From: a virus
Virus record (IMG/VR): IMGVR_UViG_3300047273_000056
Coordinates: 1 to 24,557 of that record
Strand: one strand, 5' to 3'
Length of the DNA: 24,557 bases
Below are positions 13,978 through 23,200 of this stretch, one piece after another. Positions within the stretch are counted from its first letter, which is position 1. The number at the start of each line of letters is the position of its first letter. The notes under the pieces are model-generated. The model was not told the DNA's origin. It did no database searches and was given only the letters and a program-made list of their open reading frames with translations. Position numbers and translations under genes: made by a program.

Positions 13978-15081
13978 ATGAGTGGTTTACTTTTTGGATC
14001 AGCATTCAGAAATAGAGGAAGAAATCAATCTGCTCCTCCTCCGGACCCTTCCGGCCTTACAGGTGACTCTCTTCAATACTATCAAGAAACACTAGGTGCG
14101 CTAAACGCTCAGAAGCGTATTGTCCCACAAGCAATTGATGCCGAAAGGCAGATGCTGCCTGGGATGCAGGACTACCAGCGGTTCCTGTACGGATCCCAGT
14201 CGAGAAACCTCATGGGTATCTATGGAGGTCTTCAAGACGATTCTATCCAAGCTCAGGGCCAATATGGAGGCCAGCTTCTTGGCATGTATGGTCAAATGGG
14301 CCAAAGTGCTACAGAGCAATCTGTAAACAGCCTTACGCCTTGGGCTAGGGATATCTATAACACTTACGGAAACCAGACAATGTCTGATCTGTCTATGGGC
14401 TCTTCTCTTAACGCTCAAGAAACCACCCAGGCACAGCAGGCTGCAAGGGCCGCTGCTCAGGCCAGAGGTCTTCAATTTAGCAGACAAGGATCAGACATGG
14501 AGGTTCTTAACACCTACAACATGGGTCAGAACCGGATGAATCAACGCAGACAGGCTGCTCAGGGAGCATATGGCATGGCTCAGGGTCAGCAGGCATTTGG
14601 AGCTCAGGCTTACCTTAACCCGGCCCTGCAGACTTCTAACATGTACTCTACCCCTGCTCTCCTACAGGCTGCTCAGGGCAGCTTTGGTCAGATGGGATCT
14701 CAGTTCCTCCAGCCAGAATCTCAGTACCTTGCTAACATCCGTGCCAATAGAATCCAGCAGGAAAATGCGGATAAGGCTGCGGCTGCTCAGCGATCTGCAG
14801 GTGCTGCGGCTGGCATTGGTTCTGCCGTTGGCGGTGGACTTATGGCTCTTGCTATGCTGTGCTGGGTTGCTAGGGAAGTCTATGGTACTGAGAACAACCA
14901 TTGGAAGATATTCCGTGCGTGGCTTCTTACTGAAGCACCAGAATGGCTTTATGAGCTTTACAAAGAGCATGGTGAAGCTTTTGCTGAATACATCTCCGAT
15001 AAGCCGCTGCTAAAGCGGATCGTCAAGTCCGCCATGGACCTTGTCGTTGAACCCAGACTTAAACTAATCCAAGCTAACTAA
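13978..15081 (+). CDS. Internal virion (ejection-type) protein with C-terminal CFI-box-like domain
   Basis: This 367-residue protein is rich in Gln, Ala, Gly and Met, with long helices (LNAQETTQAQQAARAAAQAR), as in T7 and P22 ejection proteins. A hydrophobic Ala/Gly segment at about 274-294 is followed by CWVAREVYG (Cys295, the only cysteine) and a helical tail of about 60 residues (WKIFRAWLLTEAPEWL, then LYKEHGEAFAEYI). The short motif resembles the CFIATA-type C-terminal box known from secreted and phage proteins; the likeness is partial. It lies directly after the fibre and is fused by TAATG to the next ejection-type gene. The role in delivering DNA across the envelope is inferred from composition and position. 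Confidence 0.65.
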   Translation: MSGLLFGSAFRNRGRNQSAPPPDPSGLTGDSLQYYQETLGALNAQKRIVPQAIDAERQMLPGMQDYQRFLYGSQSRNLMGIYGGLQDDSIQAQGQYGGQLLGMYGQMGQSATEQSVNSLTPWARDIYNTYGNQTMSDLSMGSSLNAQETTQAQQAARAAAQARGLQFSRQGSDMEVLNTYNMGQNRMNQRRQAAQGAYGMAQGQQAFGAQAYLNPALQTSNMYSTPALLQAAQGSFGQMGSQFLQPESQYLANIRANRIQQENADKAAAAQRSAGAAAGIGSAVGGGLMALAMLCWVAREVYGTENNHWKIFRAWLLTEAPEWLYELYKEHGEAFAEYISDKPLLKRIVKSAMDLVVEPRLKLIQAN

Positions 15082-17201
15082 TGGCTACACCACAAGGCAA
15101 CCCAGGTGGCGGCATGTTTGCCAAATACACTTCTGAACAAATCAATCAGATCCCGGCTGGCTATGTTGAGGCCATGGGATCCATGGGCAAAGCCTATGCC
15201 CAGATTGGCGCAACGCTAGGTCAAGCCTTTCAAGGCATGGCTGGTGAGTACCAGAAGCAGGACCTCCAGAAGTCACAGGCCCAGGGCCTGCTTGACTCTT
15301 ACACTGGTGGAGATGTTGAGTCTGCTATGTATAGGGATGACACCCCTAGCCATGTTAAGTCTTTCCTAGACAGATCGTTTACGGCAGGCGGAGTAAGCAA
15401 CATGAGTCAGCGCGACATCAACGCTTTCATGGCTGGTGAGCAGGCTTACAACACTCAGTTTGATAGGCAGCTCAAACTTCGCCAGATGACTAATGAAGAA
15501 AGCAAAGCTACTACTGCTGCAGCCAATGCTGCTGATCCTGTAGAAAAACTTACAAAGAGATTCGACCTTGGTGCAAAGTTAAACACTCAGATTAGTCCGT
15601 CTGTAAGAACTGATGTAATTGCTGGAGTACCTGATGCCCCTGCTCTCTTTAACAAAAATGTTCAAGCTTCAGCGGCAGAAGCCAGCAAGAACGCTACAAA
15701 AGCTGGACAGCCAAAGGTAGACGCACTAAGAAATGCCTATAACCTTGCTAGGCAGGATCTAGACAGGACATCGGAAAACCCTGTTGACCTCAATTCTATC
15801 ACAGATATATCTGGGTATGAAACTGAAGTAACAAGAAATGAGAAAGAGGTAGCTGCTGCCTCGCAAAGAGCTTCTACAACTCTTGCTGCGTTTGACCTTG
15901 CTAAAGACGAACAAACAAAAGCTGGATCCTTTGCAGCCCTTGAAGCAATTAAGTCCGGTTACAGTAATCCTGCACTTCTTGAACAGACTAAAGACCAAAG
16001 AAGACAAATTATTCTTGATGGCATTAGGGACAAGAAAGCTTCATTAAGAGAAACAGTAGCACAACAGCTTGGTCCTGAAGTTGCTTCAGGCATTAATATT
16101 TCAAAGGATGACGAAGAGTTTGCTGCAAAGCTTGCTGCTGAGATTCCAGATGGCACTGTTATTAACTCCGGAGAAGGCTATTCCTGGGTCTACCAAGGCG
16201 GCAAAGCTGTGTTCAAGACTGCCAAGCAGATGGGCGTTAGTGACACTGCTGGCGTTGTTCTTCCTCCTAACATTCAATTGGATTATGGTAAGATGTTTGG
16301 CGGCATGTCTCAAGAAGAATTTAACAAGCTTTCTCCTAATACACAGAAGTTTATCTCTACAGAAGCAAAAAAGTATCAGGATCAAGTTAACGCATCTTAT
16401 GATGCAATTCTTAAGCAGGGCCAGATTTCCGGGTCAACACTTACCCCTGCAAAGTTCTTTGGATGGAAGGGCATGATCGACAATAAAACAGAACTTCGAT
16501 ATGTCATTAACCTTACGACTGCTAGAAAGTCTTTAGAGTACGGCATTGATCAAGTTATTGCTGCTTATGAAAAATATGGCGTGAGCAGAGCTTGGAGCCC
16601 GGAAGCTAGAGCTGTCTTTAACGCTACAAAGCCTACTCTTATTGCATCAGTAAGACCAATGGTCGCTGGTGGTAATCAGCAGTCTGACACGGAATTGCGT
16701 ACAATCCTTTCCGCCTTACCTATGGGATCTGATATCACTTCCTTAGCGGCCTTTGATATTGCACAGTACAGGTTCATGAAAATCATGTTTGCTAAAAACT
16801 ATGAGAATCACATGAGTTCTGTTCCTGGCCTTGAAAAAGTAGGCACAGGGTCTGCTCTTGATTACAGCGGATTGCCTGATCGAACTAAAACATTGATTAA
16901 CGAATTTTATGCTGGTTCCGGAAATTTTGCTGGTCTTGATGGATTAGGTAAAATGAAACATCTACAAGCTGTTCTTGCTGCTGCTAATGATAAAGGAGAT
17001 CCATATCTTGATGCCTCAAGAGGATCTGTTTTGATTAAAACTATTAACGAAGCTCCTTTTCGTGCTGACAATGTTAATATCTATCTCAGAAACGAACAAG
17101 GAAAGCTTACCGCTGACGAGCTTACTGAAGCAGCTAGACTTAACCCCGCATTTAAAGATTACAGAACCCTTGAAGGCGTTCTTACTACTGAACCTAAATA
17201 A
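15081..17201 (+). CDS. Internal virion (ejection-type) protein, 706 aa
   Basis: This large helical protein has an N-terminal Gly/Ala/Gln/Met-rich part (residues about 12-75, containing KAYAQIGATLGQAFQGMAGEYQ) resembling that of its neighbour. Long charged helical regions follow, with Ser/Asn-rich turns. I see no enzyme motif; in particular there is no lysozyme or transglycosylase catalytic pattern I can point to. By order (fibre, small ejection protein, this, giant protein) it corresponds to the middle ejection proteins of T7-like or P22-like phages. Both ends are coupled: the ATG at 15081 overlaps the preceding TAA, and its own TAA at 17199-17201 overlaps the ATG of the giant gene. Confidence 0.7.
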   Translation: MATPQGNPGGGMFAKYTSEQINQIPAGYVEAMGSMGKAYAQIGATLGQAFQGMAGEYQKQDLQKSQAQGLLDSYTGGDVESAMYRDDTPSHVKSFLDRSFTAGGVSNMSQRDINAFMAGEQAYNTQFDRQLKLRQMTNEESKATTAAANAADPVEKLTKRFDLGAKLNTQISPSVRTDVIAGVPDAPALFNKNVQASAAEASKNATKAGQPKVDALRNAYNLARQDLDRTSENPVDLNSITDISGYETEVTRNEKEVAAASQRASTTLAAFDLAKDEQTKAGSFAALEAIKSGYSNPALLEQTKDQRRQIILDGIRDKKASLRETVAQQLGPEVASGINISKDDEEFAAKLAAEIPDGTVINSGEGYSWVYQGGKAVFKTAKQMGVSDTAGVVLPPNIQLDYGKMFGGMSQEEFNKLSPNTQKFISTEAKKYQDQVNASYDAILKQGQISGSTLTPAKFFGWKGMIDNKTELRYVINLTTARKSLEYGIDQVIAAYEKYGVSRAWSPEARAVFNATKPTLIASVRPMVAGGNQQSDTELRTILSALPMGSDITSLAAFDIAQYRFMKIMFAKNYENHMSSVPGLEKVGTGSALDYSGLPDRTKTLINEFYAGSGNFAGLDGLGKMKHLQAVLAAANDKGDPYLDASRGSVLIKTINEAPFRADNVNIYLRNEQGKLTADELTEAARLNPAFKDYRTLEGVLTTEPK

Positions 17202-20200
17202 TGGATTCCGATCCCTCTCAAACAACTAAACCCCTACAAAAGCCCCTGGAATTACCCAGGGACTTTGCTTTGTCAGAAGCTGAGCAGTACGCCAAAAAGG
17301 TTGCTGCCGGAGAGATTAAGCCAAGCAAAGAAGACCTAAGAGGTTTTCTCCCCCAGAAAAATCTTTACGGTGGTGCTGGTGGATCAACTCGCGCTTCTGA
17401 GGCCAAAGGTGACGCTACTGATAAAGCAAAAAAAGAGATCGACAAAGACAAGCTTACTTTATCTGCGTTAGTTCCTAGGGAGCCAAAAGAAACAGCGTTG
17501 ATAGAAAATAGGGGTTATGAAGCTGCCGTAAAACAGCAAGGCGATGACCTTGCCATGGCTAGTGCTGCTCTTGTAGCTACCATTAACACGGACTCAATGT
17601 TCTTCCGTGGCATGAAACTGCACCAGAAGATCTTGGCTGGAGAAAGACCTTTTGAAATAGAAAAAGAATCCGGGCTGCTTACAGAAAAGGCAAAGATGGA
17701 TGTGGCTGATTATGAGTATTTCTACGACCACCCAAACAGACAGATTACCTTGCTACATGGTGCTGCTGAAGTTTTAGGCATGGTAGGCAGCGAGGTTGGA
17801 CACACATTTCAACACCTTATTGGAGACGGAACCCCGATTCTTAATCCTTATTATAAGGACAAGCCTAATTGGGTAGAACTTCAAGAGGAAGCCAAATCTT
17901 TCGTCATGCAGGGCGTTACCCTAAAAATTGGGGTAGACGAGCTTAAGGCCGGAAGAGCCAGCAAAGACAATGCTATAGCCGTTGCAGAAATGTCAGGGCG
18001 TGAAGTAAGAGAAGTGCATGCTGAACGATCCAGATACATTGAACTGTACAAGCGTTATGTAAATCCGCCTGAAGTTAAAGGTAAGGACGGAAAGGTGTTT
18101 AGAGCACAACCTTTGTTCCGTGATCCTTCTTTCTGGGAAAGTGCAGGTAACAAAACTATGGGCTCAGTTGAGGCTGGAACTAGAGTGCTTAAGGGTTGGT
18201 ATAACCTAGCGGCTGACGCTAGCAAAGATCCTTTATCTTGGCATGGTGCTGCTGATGACAAGCTTAGACACCTGGCGCTTGAGCATGAATATCAATTTGT
18301 TAAGGACGATCCTAGTAAACAGGATGAAGCAAGAAAACTGCTAGCTCAGATAAAAGATTCTAAGAGCATTCGTGCAGCCAGAATTAACACTGCTGCCGAT
18401 GATATTGCCTCAATGAACAAGTGGGCTTCCGGAGAGTATATGGTTTGGGCTCCTCACAAAGGAAGTTCATTTGAAGTAGATCCTGCCCATAGCCCCGGCA
18501 TTATGCCAGATCCCAACATCTGGAGCCCAGGACAAACATGGATGGATCCCATGATGATTTACGGACTTGGCTCTGGTGCTTTTCGGGCCATGAAAGCCGC
18601 CTCTGCCGCAGAAGCATCAATGCTTTCTAGATATGCTGCTATTGCTAAACTAGCTTCCGTTGAGTCTTTTGCTCTTGATGTAGCTACTATTGCTAAGGGC
18701 CTTGCTGGCATGGACGATTTTATGAAGGCTACTGGCCTTGAGGCTGCTGCGGATGCTGGTATGGACGCAACTAAACTTAGCCAAGAGCAACTTATTGAAA
18801 TGGGTCTTCGTAGGATTTTGGAAAATCCAATGGCCCTTGATCCTTCCAAGTTCACAACAAAGCTTATTGATGATGTCTTAAACTCTTTCCCTAAGCCTGC
18901 AGCCGTTGCAATGACTGAAGAACAGTGGCAACTTCTTTCTGGAACTGATAAACTTAGAAACCTTGATCCTCCAGCTTCTTTTGCTGGAGTTCCTGAAGGC
19001 CCTCAAGTGTGGGCAAGTATGAGCGTTGAACAACGCATGCAAGTTATCATGGGCGAAAAGACCTCTGAGGTCTATAAGCTTGCCAGACAAAGACAGGTAG
19101 CAGCAATGGCCTCTGCCCAGGCAGATGCGTCAAGAGCTGCAGCCGAAACAGCTGACACAAACAGCAATGCTGGCGTTGTCAGAAGAACTGCAGGTAAGTT
19201 CACATCTATTTTTGGCGAGTGGGTCTTGGGCGGTAGAGAGCTTGGAAGAGGTTTCTGGAGAGACCTTTCGCTTGCCGGATTGCTTAATGGCAGTGCTGAT
19301 ATTGTAGAGGGTGCTCTTCGTGGAAGCGTGTCCGCCACACTTGGAAAAGGTGCAGGCCAGAAGGTTGAAGAATTCCTCAGGGATCAATCCCAAGCTAGAT
19401 TTGTCTTCAGAGCAAAGGTTGCATTTGGGGCTGCATTGGGCATCAACCTAGCAGACACTATTTTTGCTGATAACCAAACATGGCTTAAGTACCCTAAGTA
19501 CATGATTAATGTCCTTGGCTTTGTTGCTGGCGCAAGAGTGCTTGGATACAACAGTCAATCTATCGGCAAGTTTGTGAAGGTCTGGGGCGATGAAATTGCC
19601 AGAGGTGACCCTACGCTTTGGCGTGGCTATGCTGCTAAGATTGCTAAAAACCCGGAAGCCTATGGATTTGATCCTACGGAAGTAATGGGTCCTAAGGGTA
19701 TTGCTAACTTTGTTGCTAACTTTGGCATAGAAGGCGGACTCCGTTTTGGCAAGCGAGCCCTATATGACTTTGGTGTCAAGGGCGGCGGCGTTGCTGAGCT
19801 TATGGTTTACGGTAAAGACCGAGACTCTAAAGGCCAGGGCCTTGCCATTGGAACTGTTTTCTCTGCTGTAGGTTATTACATGGCTCTTGGTGTTAACAAG
19901 GGCCTTGGTCGAACAAGACTCAACGCCATGAGAAGTGATGCCTTTAATAGAATGGGCATGACCATGGAAGGTGATCCTACCAACATGATGATGTTTATCA
20001 AGGCTCACGACACCGCCCTTAAAGCAGGTTTTGAAGAAGACTTCCTTGGGTTTGTTCTTGGCGTTGATAACTCCACCAAGGCAAAGATTCGATTCATTGA
20101 CGGCAAGTCCGCTAACATGCTTCGTTTTGCCTATGACTATGGTATGGTTAATCAGTCTGAAAGCATCCGCAAGATGGTTGCCCTTGGTTTTAGAACTCCG

Positions 20201-23200
20201 GAAGATATCATTGGCGCAAAGCTCAAGCAGGAAGAATTTGCCAAGATTGCTACGGAACTTCGCAACAAGATGACAGAAGAGTCTAGAGTGTTGACTCTTG
20301 ATTTTGAGGCACAGCGAGATGTTGCCAGACAGCTTACCGATAGGCTTAAGGATCCAAGACTTACCACTGAGGAGAAGATGGACATTGGTACACAAAAGAT
20401 GATGGTCCAGGCAAAGATCAAACAACTTCAGATCAGAAAAAATGAGATTGCTCAGTCTCTTAAGATTGGAGACAACCTTACATTTATCAGAGCGAATGGA
20501 ATTGACCCTGCCACAGTCAACGCAAGGGTTAGAGCAGGCGTTAATGAAATCACCGGAAACCCGCTGATCACATTTAAGGGCCTTACGATTGAAACAACAA
20601 AGGACGGCCCTATTGTCTACATGAATGTCGATAGGCTTACGACAAAAGCTATGTGGCATGAAGCTGCTGAAGCCGTGTTGCTTGCTGGTGGCATTGAAAC
20701 AGTAGTCAAAGACGCTACTATAAAGCTGTTCGGCAACATGGGTAAGAACCCAGGCACGATGAAAGAAAACAAGCGTGTTGTTGATGAGGCCCTTAAGGCC
20801 GGAAAAGCTGTTGATACATATGAGTTTTTCACAACAGAACTAGTTCACCAGGCAACAAAGGATGGCGTTCTTAATCCGGCATTAATTGCCGACATGATCA
20901 GAGCACACGCTAAAAGCGCAAACCTTGATGGAGCGTGGGAAGCAAATGCGTTTTCTGCTGTCCGTGAGTATCTTACAACAGGAGATCAAACCGCTATCTC
21001 TTCTCTTACTAGAGAAATCTTTGCCAACTATGTTGGTCTTCACCTAGAACAGACAACTACACTTGCTGGAACCCCCAACAAGCTTGCTTTGTTTGAAAAT
21101 GGTTCATGGGGTATGACGCTTTATGGGTTCTCAGAAAGAATCCTAAACACAATGAGGGGAGACACTTCCCTTGCTTTGGAAGGGCATTCCCAGCTTTCAG
21201 CTAATGCTTCTGCTGCTCCCGGAACTCAGACTGGAATTAGAAGCTTCTTTACAGATCCTGCTACAGGAAAAAGAATTACAATTACGGCCCTTGAACGACT
21301 CTCTAGAGAGGCTATTAAGAGATCCGGAAAGGGAGGCCTTGACGCAGAAGGCAGAGCTTTAGTTGACCTACGCAAGCTTAAACCTGAAGAAAGAAGAGCC
21401 TGGGTCACTGCTAATAATGTTTCTCATTGGGTAGACGAATCTGGCAACCTGCGTGACCCTAAGGAAATTGTACGCATCGAGGCTGGAATGATGAACCAGT
21501 CTATCGTGGAGCTTGAGCGTGTTCGCTCAGACAATCCTAATATTGTCCGTGGCGTTAAGAGGGTTGAAAAGAATAAGAACGGAGAGACGCATACGATCAC
21601 CGGAAACCTTAGCGCACCTGAGATTATGGTGATGCTTAATAACCCTGATGTTCCTGAGAACATTAAGAAGACCCTGCTTGCCTATAGCAAAGCTGTCTTT
21701 AGATCTGATGGTCAGATTGGCCTTATCCAAGGCATGTATTCCGGAGAGTCTAAGGAAACAGTTTATACTCCTCAGTCCACGCCTAGTCTTAGAGAATGGG
21801 GTAGCCCATTGCTTGCTCCTGAGCATAGAGCACTGCTCCCGCTTTCGCTTACTGTCGCATGGGAAACCGACAATGCAGGGGCTATTATTGCAGCAAGGGT
21901 CAATGTCAACGGACTTGACTGGAAGAAGGGCATTGAGCCTAGAGTTCGTATTGCCGCTGGCAGCGACCTCGCTAAGGCCAATAACCTTACGATGTCTGAA
22001 CTGTATGGTTACATGCAGGACTACATTACAAACCTTAACAAGGGTACAAACAATAAGCTTGGTACAGAGAACGCGATCCCTTCTGCTGAGTTGTTTGACC
22101 CTACCGGAAACAATCCGACAAGAGGTGAGAACATTAGAGACCTCATGCATTTCATCTTTGACTTCCAAAAGAAGAAGGGTGACGCATACATTAACCAGCC
22201 AGCAGATTGGGGTGAACTTGGCCTAAGAGGTCCTACGCATCCTTACACAACCTTTAGTGCTAATCGCTGGACCGGAGCTGAAGCGGACGCTGATGGCAGA
22301 TTTATTAGAGTCAATGATGCTGCCTACAAGCTAAGCCAAGGCAATTTCATGGGCGCTGCTGATGACAATGTGCCGCCTAGGAAGCTTAACAGGGCAGATG
22401 TCGGAGAACAGTCAGCAGAAGCTGAAGCGGAAGCAGTACGCAGAGCCGGAGGCCCTGAAACGACTATTGATCCTCCAATTGAAAAGGGGAAAGTTGTAGA
22501 TCCCACCAGTTCTATTGAGTCTAACCCTGCTATTGCTCTAGAGCAGATTAGCGATGTTTACTCGTTGGAAGGTAAGGCTATCCCAAAGGTGATAATGAAT
22601 TGGATTAAAGCTTACGAGGGAGATCTTATCAACAGACCTCCTAAAACAACTGAGGAGTATGTCAGAAGACTGTATGAAATTGCTTACGAAAAATCTAATC
22701 GTTCTGTAGGTCCAACTTTTAGAAAGTCAGAAAAGGAAAGGGCTCAGTATGCATTGCCAGTTCTAAGCGAGTTGTATGAAAACGTTAAAGCATTGGCAAA
22801 TAAAAAGAGAGATCAAGTTGACGCTGAAAAGCGTGGCATTGTACAGGCTAACGCAGAGGCCACTAATGCTGAAGCGTTAGCTATTGAAGCAGCAAGGGAT
22901 GTTAATACTAACGCAGCTAGACAGGGTGACGCTGCTAAGAATGTTCCGACACCTATGTCTAACGCTGCTAGAAAAGATCTGGAAATGGCTAACGACCAGA
23001 TTTCTATGTGGAGAGAAATTGTTGACCAAGGCCTTAAGGATGAAGCCGGAGGCGTTGAGGTCAGCTTGTCTGCTGCAGAGCTTCCCTATAACCAGAAGCA
23101 GCTGAGAAAGTACCTCGACCTAGCTTATTCTATTAAGGAAAACTTTGATCCCGGTTTTGATGTAGCCACCTATTTCCCTGACTACAAGAAGCCAGACCTA

